Of a stretch of 64,000 nt of DNA, positions 43,571-51,942 are shown piece after piece. The DNA is from CAWUEZ02 sp963921355 (GTDB lineage Bacteria; Pseudomonadota; Alphaproteobacteria; Thalassobaculales; Thalassobaculaceae): contig OZ001190.1 in assembly GCA_963921355.3 (NCBI GenBank), positions 2,604,001 through 2,668,000 of the forward strand, written 5' to 3'. Positions within the stretch are counted from its first letter, which is position 1; every line of letters starts with the position of its first letter. Below the pieces are notes generated by a model. It made no database searches, was not told the origin of the DNA, and saw nothing but the letters and a program-made list of their open reading frames with translations. The position numbers were made by a program, and so were the translations under genes.

Positions 43571-43706
43571 TGATCAGAATGTCATCAATTACGTGACAGA
43601 ATGCGCATTTAATATATCAAAATTATCAGGATGCCTACTTTTTGATGATCCGACGCGGCGGCACACTGGGACATCCGTTTCGCACCGACAGTCTGGCAGA
43701 CCCCCA
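43571..43706. promoter_or_regulatory. Divergent promoter/operator region, Lrp-type regulator and arginase
   Basis: AT-rich compared with all neighbours. It contains imperfect palindromes of the Lrp style: TTGATCAGAATGTCATCAA next to the regulator start, and the runs TATCAAAATTATCA and TTTTTGATGATC further on. It must hold both promoters; I cannot place -35/-10 boxes with confidence. Confidence 0.45.
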
Positions 43707-44633
43707 ATGGCCCATCCGAAGGACATCGCGCTGATCGGCATTCCGCTTCAGGCCGGCGCTGGGCGAGGCGGGTGCATCATGGGGCCGGCGGCGCTGCGCA
43801 CGGCCGGCCTCCAGCCCGCCCTCGAGGCCGAGGGGTATCGGGTGCGCGATACCGGCGACGTGGTGCCGGGAATCTTCGATGACCTGACCGTTGAGGGCCA
43901 CGCTCGCCACGCCGGTGAGATCGCGGCCTGGACGCGGGCCATCGATGTCGCGGGCTATGCGGCCCTGGTCGACGGCGCTTTGCCGATCTTCATGGGCGGC
44001 GATCACGCCATGTCCATGGGGTCGATCCACGCCGCGGCACGCTGGGCGGAGCATGAGGCTCGGGGCCTGTCGGTCCTCTGGCTGGACGCGCATGCCGACT
44101 TCAATACGCCGCAGACATCGCCCAGCGGCAACGTCCACGGCATGCCGGTGGCCGCCCTGTGCGGCGTTCCCGGTCTGGGGTTCGTGTTTCAAGGCATGGA
44201 GCGAGCGCGGCTGGACCCGACCCGGGTGCATCAGTTCGGCATCCGCTCGGTGGACTCGATTGAGCGCGAAGCCTTGGCGCGCGGCGGCATCGACGTGATC
44301 GACATGCGCCGGATCGACGAGCATGGCGTCCGACCGCTGATCGCCCCGATCCTCGACGATGTCGCACGGCGCGGCGACCTGCTGCATGTCAGCCTGGATG
44401 TCGATTTTCTCGACCCGGCGATCGCGCCGGGGGTCGGCACCCAGGTTCCCGGCGGCGCCACATACCGCGAAGCCCATCTCATTATGGAGATGCTCAGCGA
44501 TTCCGGGCTGACCACCTCCATGGATCTCGCCGAGCTCAACCCGTTTCTGGATGAGCGCGGCCGAACCGCCGATCTGCTGGTCGATCTGGTCGCCAGCCTG
44601 TTCGGCAAGAAGATCATCGACCGGGTCGCCTAG
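43707..44633 (+). CDS. rocF: Arginase
   Basis: Ureohydrolase, 308 residues, converting arginine to ornithine and urea. The manganese ligands are in MGGDHAMSMG, WLDAHADFNT and VSLDVDFLDP; GNVHGMPVAALCG and the VPGGATYREAHLIME segment are typical of true arginases rather than agmatinases. The ATG at 43707 fits the family N-terminus DIALIGIPLQAGAG. The frame continues upstream, but across the regulator. It is followed by ornithine cyclodeaminase and faces an Lrp-family gene. Confidence 0.93.
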   Translation: MAHPKDIALIGIPLQAGAGRGGCIMGPAALRTAGLQPALEAEGYRVRDTGDVVPGIFDDLTVEGHARHAGEIAAWTRAIDVAGYAALVDGALPIFMGGDHAMSMGSIHAAARWAEHEARGLSVLWLDAHADFNTPQTSPSGNVHGMPVAALCGVPGLGFVFQGMERARLDPTRVHQFGIRSVDSIEREALARGGIDVIDMRRIDEHGVRPLIAPILDDVARRGDLLHVSLDVDFLDPAIAPGVGTQVPGGATYREAHLIMEMLSDSGLTTSMDLAELNPFLDERGRTADLLVDLVASLFGKKIIDRVA

Positions 44634-44672
44634 ACCGGGTCGCCCAGGCCGGATCAAATGGGGAGGCACGCC

Positions 44673-45776
44673 ATGAACCGTCTAGTCCGCTCGATTTCCA
44701 TGGAAGGACCCACTGCGATGAGCATGTTGCAGCCCTCCGACAAAGCGCTCGTCCCGTTTGTCTCGGTCGACGACATGATGCGGCTGGTGCACGACGTCGG
44801 CATCGAGACCATGCTGCGGGAGTTGGCGGACTACATCGAGGCCGACTTCAAGCGCTGGGAGCTGTTCGAGAAGCAACCCCGGATCGCCTCGCATTCGCTG
44901 GAAGGCGTTATCGAACTGATGCCGACATCGGATGGCGAGGTCTACGGCTTCAAGTACGTGAACGGGCACCCCAAGAACACGAAGGAGGGGCTGCAGACGG
45001 TGACCGCCTTCGGCCTCCTGGCGGATGTCGGAACCGGCTATCCGGTGCTGTTGTCGGAGATGACCATGCTGACGGCGTTCCGCACCGCCGCCACGTCGGC
45101 GATGGTGGCGCGGCACCTGGCGCCGAAAGGGGCTGACACCATGGCGATGATCGGCAACGGAGCGCAGTCGGAGTTCCAGTCGCTGGCGATGAAGGCGATC
45201 TGCGGTCTCCGATCGGTGCGGCTTTACGACATCGATCCGGCGGCGACGCGCAAGGCGGCGCGCAACCTGGAAGGCATGGGACTGACCGTGGTGGCCTGCG
45301 ACAGCGCCGAAGCGGCCATGGAGGGCGCGCAGATCATCACCACCTGCACGGCGGACAAGCAGTACGCCACGATCCTGACAGACAACATGGTCGGCAGCGG
45401 TGTCCACATCAACGCCATCGGTGGCGACTGCCCCGGCAAGACCGAGCTGGCACCGGCGATCCTGCAGCGCAGCGACATCTTCGTCGAATTCACCGAGCAG
45501 ACCCGGATCGAGGGTGAGATCCAGCAGCTGGATGCGGACCACCCGGTGACCGTGATGTGGCGGGTGATCAACGGCACGGCGACGGGACGCAGGGATGCCG
45601 GGCAGATCACCCTGTTCGACAGTGTCGGCTTCGCGATCGAGGACTTCAGCGCCCTGCGCTACGTCCGCGACCGCATCCGCGGGACCGAGCACTATGTCGA
45701 TCTGGACCTGCTGGCCGACCCCGACGATCCGCGCGACCTGTTCGGGATGCTGCAGCGAAGCCAGACGGGGGCCTAA
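44673..45776 (+). CDS. ocd: Ornithine cyclodeaminase
   Basis: Converts ornithine to proline and ammonia with tightly bound NAD, 367 residues. Family marks: FVSVDDMMRLVHDVG, SEMTMLTAFRTAATSAMVARHLA with the substrate arginine and lysine region, the Rossmann loop AMIGNGAQSEFQ, TTCTADKQYATIL and HINAIGGDCPGKTEL. The start at 44673 has GGGAGG six bases upstream. It follows arginase by 39 bases; together they give arginine to ornithine to proline. Confidence 0.93.
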   Translation: MNRLVRSISMEGPTAMSMLQPSDKALVPFVSVDDMMRLVHDVGIETMLRELADYIEADFKRWELFEKQPRIASHSLEGVIELMPTSDGEVYGFKYVNGHPKNTKEGLQTVTAFGLLADVGTGYPVLLSEMTMLTAFRTAATSAMVARHLAPKGADTMAMIGNGAQSEFQSLAMKAICGLRSVRLYDIDPAATRKAARNLEGMGLTVVACDSAEAAMEGAQIITTCTADKQYATILTDNMVGSGVHINAIGGDCPGKTELAPAILQRSDIFVEFTEQTRIEGEIQQLDADHPVTVMWRVINGTATGRRDAGQITLFDSVGFAIEDFSALRYVRDRIRGTEHYVDLDLLADPDDPRDLFGMLQRSQTGA

Positions 45777-45794
45777 TCCGCCAACACAATCCTG

Positions 45795-45911
45795 TCCTCC
45801 CCGGACCTGATCCGGGGCCCAGAGTGACCGCGTGCTGGAGCATCCATCGATTTGCTCAAACGCTCCAACGCGCTTCCTCTCTAGGTCCCGGGGCGAGCCC
45901 GGGAAGGAGGT
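45795..45911. repeat. Palindromic repeat between convergent genes, relative of copies A and B
   Basis: CCCCGGACCTGATCCGGGG (45799-45817) and TCCCGGGGCGAGCCCGGGA (45886-45904), with CCTCC before the first and GGAGG followed by TTTTT after the second. It occupies the junction of the cyclodeaminase and SDR genes, which converge. The second palindrome with its T-run can serve as an intrinsic terminator for the plus strand. Confidence 0.7.
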
Positions 45912-45926
45912 TTTTGTGGGAAGCCG

Positions 45927-46721
45927 CTAGCCGATCTTCATGTGATGGCCGCCGTCTACGGGGAGGCAGACACCGTTGATGTAGCGGGCCTCGTCGCTGG
46001 CGAGGAACAGGGCGGCATGGGCCACGTCCCAGGCGTCACCCATGCGCCCGGTCGGCGACTTGGCGTGGCGTTCCCGGATCATCTCCTCGACATCCGCGTA
46101 CTGGCCGGCGATCTGGCTCCGGATCAGCGGCGTGTCCATCAGGCCCGGCATGATCGCATTCGCACGGATGCCCCGATCCGCGTACTGCAGGGCGAGACCG
46201 ACGGTGAACTGGTTCAGTCCGCCCTTCGACGCGTAGTAGCTGGCATAGGGATAGCCGACAAACCGGAACCCGGCGATGGATGAGACGTTGACGATCGCGC
46301 CCTGGCCCTGGTCCAGCATGATCGGCAGCACATGCTTGCAGGTCAGGAACGCGCCGGTGAGGTTGACGTCCAAAACCCACTGCCAATCCTCCTGGGAGAG
46401 CTCAATGGGTCCGCCCATCCTGGCAACGCCAACATTGTTGTGCAGGATGTCGATCCGGGTCCACCGCGTGACCGTTCGTTCCACGACTTCCGCGATCTGA
46501 TCGGCGCGTGTGACGTCGCAGACTTCGGCGACAGCGGTTCCGCCTTCGCCCCGGATGATGGTGACGGTCTCCTCGGCGGCCTCGCCGTTGACGTCGGCGC
46601 ACACCACCTTCGCACCCTCGCGGGCGAACAGAACCGCCGCCACCTTGCCGTTGCCCCATCCCGGTCCGGATGAGCCCGCGCCCATGACCAACGCGGTCTT
46701 GCCGTCGAGGCGTCGGGGCAT
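45927..46721 (-). CDS. SDR-family oxidoreductase with extended glycine loop, paralogue
   Basis: Short-chain dehydrogenase, 264 residues. The cofactor loop VMGAGSSGPGWGNGKVA is the same long variant as in the SDR at 23075-23875. VVCADVN favours NAD(H). Catalytic Ser in NVSSIAGF, and Tyr and Lys in YYASKGGL; MPGLMDTPLIRS and INGVCLPVDGGHH complete the fold. Its similarity to the other SDR is high along the whole length, so they are paralogues with related, unknown substrates. ATG at 46721. Confidence 0.88.
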   Translation of the reverse strand: MPRRLDGKTALVMGAGSSGPGWGNGKVAAVLFAREGAKVVCADVNGEAAEETVTIIRGEGGTAVAEVCDVTRADQIAEVVERTVTRWTRIDILHNNVGVARMGGPIELSQEDWQWVLDVNLTGAFLTCKHVLPIMLDQGQGAIVNVSSIAGFRFVGYPYASYYASKGGLNQFTVGLALQYADRGIRANAIMPGLMDTPLIRSQIAGQYADVEEMIRERHAKSPTGRMGDAWDVAHAALFLASDEARYINGVCLPVDGGHHMKIG

Positions 46722-46788
46722 TGCGATCTCCTGGGTCACGTGCTGCGGGTCGTTGCGCCTGTCGCGACTTTGCGCGATCGTCTTGGGG

Positions 46789-48117
46789 ATGACAATCTCC
46801 GCCCTGAACCGGCGCTGGCGTCCACCGCTGCTGGCGGCGATCTGGGGCGCGGCGCTGATCCTGCTCTGGATCGATCTCTCCTGGCTGCACATGGCCGCAG
46901 CGACGGCGCTCGGCGTCTTTGTGCTGGCGTCGCTTCTGGACGCCCGCCGCGAGACTTTGGCGGTGGTCGCCCTGATCGCCGTGATCGGTGGGCTCCTGTT
47001 GTGGAGCGGTGCGCCGGCCAGCGAACTGGTTCGGGGATTGGACCGGACCCTGATTTTTGCCGGCCTTCTGCCGACCCTGGCGCTGACCCGCGCTGTGGCC
47101 CGCGGTCTGGTCGCGGTGCGCACCGCCCAGCATCGAATCGCGGCTCTGCCGCCCCGGATGTCCGGCATCGGCCTGCTGTTCGGCGCCCATGCCTTCGGCT
47201 CGATTCTGAACACCGGTGCCTTTGCCATGATGGGAGCGGTGGTGCCGGACGATGCACCTGAGCCGAATCGGCGGGCTGCCGCACTGGTCACCCTGCGGGG
47301 CATGAACTCGGTCGCGTTGTACTCGCCGTTCTTCGTCGGATTCGCCGTGGCGTATACCTACCTGCCGGATGTACCGGTCTGGCAGGTCTTCGTCCTCGGC
47401 ACCGGCATCGCCGCCTGTGGCCTCTTCGTCTCTCTGCTGTTGTTCGCGCGCCCGCTCAGCCGTCGGGCGGTCGCGCAGGGTCTCAGCTGTCTCGCGCCGG
47501 TCGCTCTGCCGATGGCCGGAATCGCCGGGCTGGTGGTGGTCGCAAGCCAGGTGTTTCCGATCTCCACGCTCGGGGCGGTGGTGATGGTGATGCCGATCCT
47601 GGCCGCGATGCATCTCGCCCGGCACCCCTACAAGGCAGGTCCGGTCGTAGCCGAGACGCGGGCTTCGATGGCGCGGATGGGCGACGATCTGGCCATCGTC
47701 TCGGCCGCGATGGTCCTCGGTACCCTGGCCGAGAGCGCGCCGCCGGTGGGCGAGGTTCTTGCTCCCTGGATCGCGACCCATCTACCGACCTCGGCCACGT
47801 TCGCGGCCACGGCGCTATCCATGATCGGGCTCGCCGTTGTCGGTGTGCACCCCATGATCACCGGCACCGTCATGATGGTTGCGATCACTGGCAGCGACCT
47901 GCCGGTCGCCGACCTGCCGCTGATGATGGCGATGCTGTTCGGCTGGGGCTTCGGCAGCATGAACTCGATCAGCTCGCTGTCCGTGGCCACCGCAGGTCAG
48001 ATGTTCGCCGTGCGGCCTCTGACCTTGGCTTTCGGGCCCAATCTGATCTTCGCCCTGGTCGTCGGAGTCATCGCGATCGGGTTTCTGACCGGACTGAATG
48101 CCGTTCTGGTCCGCTGA
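46789..48117 (+). CDS. Multi-pass membrane protein, putative permease
   Basis: A 442-residue protein with about eleven hydrophobic segments (LLAAIWGAALILLWIDLSWL, VVALIAVIGGLLLWSGA and others). Two half-repeats look related: GAHAFGSILNTGAFAMMGAV in the first half and GVHPMITGTVMMVAITGSDL in the second, a layout seen in ion-transporter (IT) superfamily permeases for organic anions. I cannot name the substrate. The ATG at 46789 with TGGGG upstream is preferred; the frame is open much further upstream but overlaps the SDR gene on the other strand. Confidence 0.65.
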   Translation: MTISALNRRWRPPLLAAIWGAALILLWIDLSWLHMAAATALGVFVLASLLDARRETLAVVALIAVIGGLLLWSGAPASELVRGLDRTLIFAGLLPTLALTRAVARGLVAVRTAQHRIAALPPRMSGIGLLFGAHAFGSILNTGAFAMMGAVVPDDAPEPNRRAAALVTLRGMNSVALYSPFFVGFAVAYTYLPDVPVWQVFVLGTGIAACGLFVSLLLFARPLSRRAVAQGLSCLAPVALPMAGIAGLVVVASQVFPISTLGAVVMVMPILAAMHLARHPYKAGPVVAETRASMARMGDDLAIVSAAMVLGTLAESAPPVGEVLAPWIATHLPTSATFAATALSMIGLAVVGVHPMITGTVMMVAITGSDLPVADLPLMMAMLFGWGFGSMNSISSLSVATAGQMFAVRPLTLAFGPNLIFALVVGVIAIGFLTGLNAVLVR

Positions 48118-48128
48118 CGGAAGCTCAT

Positions 48129-49034
48129 CTAGCGGACTTGCCGGGTCATCACGAGATATACGGCGGCAGCGACGCAGGCGAGGGCGGCGTAGTCGACCCA
48201 CTGCGGCTGCACCTGAAACATCAGCGCGTTGGCGAACACCCCGATCACCGGAACCATCAAGGTCCCGACGGTCGACGCCACCACTGGCAGCAGCGACACG
48301 ACTTTGAAGAAGGCCCAGTAGCAGAGGATGCCGGTCACGGTCATGTTGTAGACCACGGCCATGGCGGGCCACAGGGTCACCTCACCGACGTTGTGAATGT
48401 CCCAGGCCAGCGCGACGACGGCGATCGGCACCGCGCCGACCAAGTGCTGCCAGGCGACGATGACCGTGACCGGGGCGGTGAACCCGGCCTGTTTGACCAC
48501 CACGGTGCCGGCCCCCCAGCAGAACGCGGCCGCCACCACCAGAAGCGGGCCCAGCAGACCGCCTGACAGGCTGTCGGCATCGACGGAGAACAGCAGCGCC
48601 ATGCCCGCCAGGCCGATGGCGAGCCCGGTGATCGCACGTCGGCTCTGCCGTTCCTTCAGAACCACCATCCCGACCACGGTCGCCCAGAGCGGCATCGTGT
48701 AGGCCAGAATGCCCGCGCGCCCGGCATCCATCAGATCGATGCCGTAGAGCACCAGGATGTTCCAGAGGCTCATGTTCAGCATGGCGGACAGGAACAGCGG
48801 CCGGTGCTGGCTTCGTGGCACCCGCAGGCTGTTGCCGCCGATCATGGCGACCGCGAACAATCCCGCGCCCGCGACGATGCTGGCCGAAGCCCGGAACACC
48901 CAGGGGGGAATCTCCAGCAGGCCAACCTTCATGATCGGCCAGTTGAACCCCCACAGCAGCGCCAGCATCGCCAGCAGAGCGATGGCGAGCGGCGGTGCGC
49001 TTCGGTTGCGGTGCTCGGTCGCGGGGGTGGTCAT
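48129..49034 (-). CDS. EamA/DMT-family transporter
   Basis: Drug/metabolite transporter family, 301 residues, ten membrane segments in two EamA repeats. LLALLWGFNWPIMKVGL opens the first; VAAAFCWGAGTVVVKQAGF opens the second. GRAGILAYTMPLWATVVGMV is the usual end of repeat one. Members export amino acids and other metabolites; the substrate is unknown. It ends 11 bases from the convergent permease gene. Its promoter lies in the palindrome-rich gap before the CoxL-type gene. Confidence 0.88.
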   Translation of the reverse strand: MTTPATEHRNRSAPPLAIALLAMLALLWGFNWPIMKVGLLEIPPWVFRASASIVAGAGLFAVAMIGGNSLRVPRSQHRPLFLSAMLNMSLWNILVLYGIDLMDAGRAGILAYTMPLWATVVGMVVLKERQSRRAITGLAIGLAGMALLFSVDADSLSGGLLGPLLVVAAAFCWGAGTVVVKQAGFTAPVTVIVAWQHLVGAVPIAVVALAWDIHNVGEVTLWPAMAVVYNMTVTGILCYWAFFKVVSLLPVVASTVGTLMVPVIGVFANALMFQVQPQWVDYAALACVAAAVYLVMTRQVR

Positions 49035-49115
49035 CGGGGAATTCCCATTGGACCAGATCCGAGCCAGTTGGATTCGCCGCCGGCGATCCTTCTGGCCGGT
49101 GAATCTGCTCCACCT

Positions 49116-49187
49116 ATCTAGACTAGATCGGATTCACATAATCCATCTGGATCACCTATTTTCCAGGCGGATCATGATCCGATCTAG
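49116..49187. promoter_or_regulatory. Palindrome cluster in the divergent EamA-CoxL gap
   Basis: Within a 273-bp gap without genes: ATCTAG-A-CTAGAT (49116-49128), a perfect 13-bp palindrome; GGATCATGATCC (49169-49180); and long-range arms CTAGATCGGAT (49123-49133) and ATCCGATCTAG (49177-49187). The GGATC/GATCC motif recurs four times. This suggests cooperative operator sites, or one large hairpin. No regulator gene lies adjacent. Confidence 0.5.
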
Positions 49188-49307
49188 CATATGAGGGGAA
49201 ACGAATCCCCCTTGAGTCTGGGCACGGTCGGTTTCTACCATGCCGCACTGCGGAATTGTCCGACCTCAAGTGCCATCCTCAAAGTTCTGTTAGCGGAGAC
49301 AGGCGAC

Positions 49308-51644
49308 ATGGTGAAGTTCGCGATCGGCCAAGGTGTGAAGCGCGTGGAGGACGACCGGCTCCTGAAGGGCACGGGCGTCTACACCGACGACATCAGCGTC
49401 GACGGCGCCCTGCATGCCTACGTCCTGAGGGCGCCTGTGGCGCACGCGACGATCGGCCGGATCGACGTCTCGGGGGCCCGATCGGCGCCGGGCGTCGTGG
49501 CCGTCTATACCGGCGATGACGTGCGGGCCGACGGGCTCGGCGATCTGCCCTGCGTGCCGCCGGTGACCAACCGCGACGGCAGCGCGCGCGCCGACACGCC
49601 ACGCCCGATCCTGGCGGTCGGCAAGGTCCGCCATGTCGGTGACCCGGTGGCATTCGTGGTTGCCGATACCGCCGCCCAGGCCCGCGATGCCGCGGAACTG
49701 ATCGAGGTCGACTACGACGAACTGCCGGCCACGGTCGATACCGAGGCGGCGACCCAGCCCGGCGCGCCCCAGCTGTTCGATCACATCCCCAACAACATCG
49801 CCTTCGATTGGGAAAGCGGCGACAAGGCGGCGGTTGATGCGGCCTTCGCGGCGGCGGCCAAGAAGGTCGATGTGCGCATCGTCAACAACCGCATCGTCGT
49901 GAACTCGATGGAGGTCCGTCCGGTTGTGGCGGAGTACGAGGCTGCCACCGACCGGTCGGTCCTGTGGTCCTCGACCCAGGGTCCGCACGTCTTCCAGACC
50001 CTGCTGGCGGAGAAGGTCCTGAACCTCGACCCGGCCAAATTGCGCTGCCGGACGACCGATGTCGGCGGCGGCTTCGGGATGAAGATCTTCCTCTATCCCG
50101 AGCAGGCGCTGTGCACCTGGGCGTCGCGCAAGCTGAAGCGGTCGGTGCGTTACTCGCCGGAACGTTCGGACGCGTTCACGACCGATGCCCAGGGCCGAGA
50201 TAACATCTCCTACGCCGAAGCCGCCGTCGACGCCGACGGCGTTATTCAGGGCCTTCGGGTCACGACCTATGCGGCGCTTGGCGGGTATCTCAGCCATATG
50301 GGCGCGTTCATTCCGACCAATGCCGGCACCCACATGCTCTCCGGCGTCTACAAGATCCCGGCGGTCTACGTGAACGTGAAAGGTGTGCTGAACAACACCA
50401 CGCCGACCGACGCCTATCGTGGCGCCGGGCGGCCGGAAGCCGCCTATCTGATCGAACGGGTGATCGACGTGGTCGGCCACGAAATGGGGCTGACCCCCGA
50501 CGAGGTGCGCCGGCGCAACTACATTCCGTCGGCCGCCATGCCGTACACGACACCGCTCGGCAACGTCTACGACAGCGGCGAGTTCCAGACGCTGATGGAA
50601 GAGGCGATGGCCAAGGCCGACTTGGCGGGCTTCGGCTCCCGGCGCCAGGAAGCCGCCGGACGGGGCAAGCTGCGCGGCATCGGCATGGGCTACTACATCG
50701 AGAAGTGCGGCGGTGGGAGCCCGGAGACCGCCGATGTCCGTTTCAACGATGACGGCCGGGTCGAGATCCGGATCGGCACCCAGTCGAACGGCCAGGGCCA
50801 TGAGACGGCCTACGCCCAAATCCTGTCGGATACGATCGGTGTCGAGGGCGACTCCATCAAGGTCATCCAGGGCGATACCGACGTGGTTCCCAAGGGCATG
50901 ACCGGCGGATCGCGCTCGGTGCCGGTCGGCGGGGCGGCGGTGCTGCTGGCGGGCCGGCAGATCGTCGAGAAGGGCAAGAAGATCGCCGCGAACGTCATGG
51001 AAGCCGCCTCGGCCGACATTGAGTTCGCGGACGGCACCTTCACCGTTGCCGGCACCGACAAGCAGATGTCCATCGTCGAAGTTGCCAAGGCAGCGAAGGA
51101 TCCGGCCAACCTGGATGACGGCATGTCACCGGGCCTGGATGAGGTGCACGAGCGGACACCGGAAGCCGCGACCTATCCGAACGGCTGCCATGTGGTCGAG
51201 TTGGAGGTGGATCCCGACACCGGGGACGTCGCCATCGAGCGCTACACGATCGTTGACGACTTTGGCGAGACCATCAATCCGTTGCTGCTGGCCGGCCAGG
51301 TCCATGGCGGGATCGTTCAGGGGGTCGGTCAGGCCCTGACCGAGAACACGGTCTATGACGCCGACAGTGGCCAGTTGGTGACCGGCTCGTTCATGGACTA
51401 CGGGATGCCGCGCGCGGACCTCGTGCCCATGTTCGACTTCAATCTCCACAACGTCCGCTGCACGACGAACCCGCTGGGGATCAAAGGGTCGGGCGAGGCG
51501 GGCGCGATCGGTGCACCGCCTGCGGTGATCGGTGCGCTGGTCGACGCCCTGCATGCGACCACCGGGTTGACCCATATCGACATGCCGGCGACGCCGCAGG
51601 TGATTTGGCAGATGATTCAGGACGCCAAGCGCAAGGCCCCCTGA
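49308..51644 (+). CDS. Xanthine dehydrogenase/CoxL-family molybdopterin subunit, no partner genes
   Basis: Large molybdopterin-binding subunit, 778 residues, of the CO dehydrogenase/xanthine dehydrogenase family. N-terminal GQGVKRVEDDRLLKGTGVYTDD, TTDVGGGFGMKIFLYPEQ, the active-site segment DAYRGAGRPEAAYLIER, GTQSNGQGHETAYAQIL and the C-terminal GSGEAGAIGAPPAVIGAL. The AYRGAGR signature is that of form II CoxL-like enzymes, not of genuine form I CO dehydrogenase (AYRCSFR). The iron-sulfur and FAD subunits normally encoded beside it are absent here. The start at ATG 49308 matches the family; the frame is open upstream to 49191. Confidence 0.88.
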   Translation: MVKFAIGQGVKRVEDDRLLKGTGVYTDDISVDGALHAYVLRAPVAHATIGRIDVSGARSAPGVVAVYTGDDVRADGLGDLPCVPPVTNRDGSARADTPRPILAVGKVRHVGDPVAFVVADTAAQARDAAELIEVDYDELPATVDTEAATQPGAPQLFDHIPNNIAFDWESGDKAAVDAAFAAAAKKVDVRIVNNRIVVNSMEVRPVVAEYEAATDRSVLWSSTQGPHVFQTLLAEKVLNLDPAKLRCRTTDVGGGFGMKIFLYPEQALCTWASRKLKRSVRYSPERSDAFTTDAQGRDNISYAEAAVDADGVIQGLRVTTYAALGGYLSHMGAFIPTNAGTHMLSGVYKIPAVYVNVKGVLNNTTPTDAYRGAGRPEAAYLIERVIDVVGHEMGLTPDEVRRRNYIPSAAMPYTTPLGNVYDSGEFQTLMEEAMAKADLAGFGSRRQEAAGRGKLRGIGMGYYIEKCGGGSPETADVRFNDDGRVEIRIGTQSNGQGHETAYAQILSDTIGVEGDSIKVIQGDTDVVPKGMTGGSRSVPVGGAAVLLAGRQIVEKGKKIAANVMEAASADIEFADGTFTVAGTDKQMSIVEVAKAAKDPANLDDGMSPGLDEVHERTPEAATYPNGCHVVELEVDPDTGDVAIERYTIVDDFGETINPLLLAGQVHGGIVQGVGQALTENTVYDADSGQLVTGSFMDYGMPRADLVPMFDFNLHNVRCTTNPLGIKGSGEAGAIGAPPAVIGALVDALHATTGLTHIDMPATPQVIWQMIQDAKRKAP

Positions 51645-51669
51645 CTGGCCTGAACACGGAACCGAACCG

Positions 51670-51703
51670 CCGGCCCGCAGGTTTCCTGCGGGCCGGTTCT
51701 CTT
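51670..51703 (+). terminator. Intrinsic terminator after the CoxL-type gene
   Basis: Stem CCGGCCCGCAGG (51670-51681) and CCTGCGGGCCGG (51685-51696), loop TTT, followed by TTCTCTTTC. A perfect 12-bp GC-rich stem with a T-rich tail, 26 bases after the stop codon. Confidence 0.8.
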
Positions 51704-51708
51704 TCGGT

Positions 51709-51777
51709 GGGGAACGCGCGCAGCAGGCTGCCGATCTCGGGATCATCGTCGACGACGAGGATGTGCCATTTCGACAT
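51709..51777 (-). pseudogene. Response regulator remnant, first 23 codons only
   Basis: Reads MSKWHILVVDDDPEIGSLLR then AFP, the unmistakable start of an OmpR-type receiver with its acidic pair. After about 23 codons the similarity stops and the sequence runs into the terminator of the CoxL-type gene. No phosphoacceptor or output domain follows. It is a 5' remnant left by a deletion or rearrangement. Direct repeats at 51834-51879 may be its old operator. Confidence 0.6.
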
Positions 51778-51833
51778 GGGGCCTGGATAACACACTCCGG
51801 AACCGAAGCCATTGTCGGGGGTGTATCGCTGTG

Positions 51834-51879
51834 TAACGGGCGGATAACGGGAGACGTTCCATCCTGGCACGTTCCATCC
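51834..51879. promoter_or_regulatory. Paired direct repeats, OmpR-style operator
   Basis: TAACGGG at 51834-51840 and 51845-51851, period 11; ACGTTCCATCC at 51854-51864 and 51869-51879, period 15. Direct repeats with one-turn spacing are typical sites for OmpR-family regulators. They lie between the response regulator remnant (minus strand) and the GST gene (plus strand). Confidence 0.45.
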
Positions 51880-51942
51880 GGAGGCGATTTGCTCTACGGT
51901 CCCGCCGAATTCAGGGATCAATTGACTGCTGGCGGGGAGCCG

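Noticed and set aside
49191..49307. Upstream start for the CoxL-type gene at 49191
   Set aside because: The extra 39 residues do not resemble the family N-terminus and would place the operator palindromes against the start codon.
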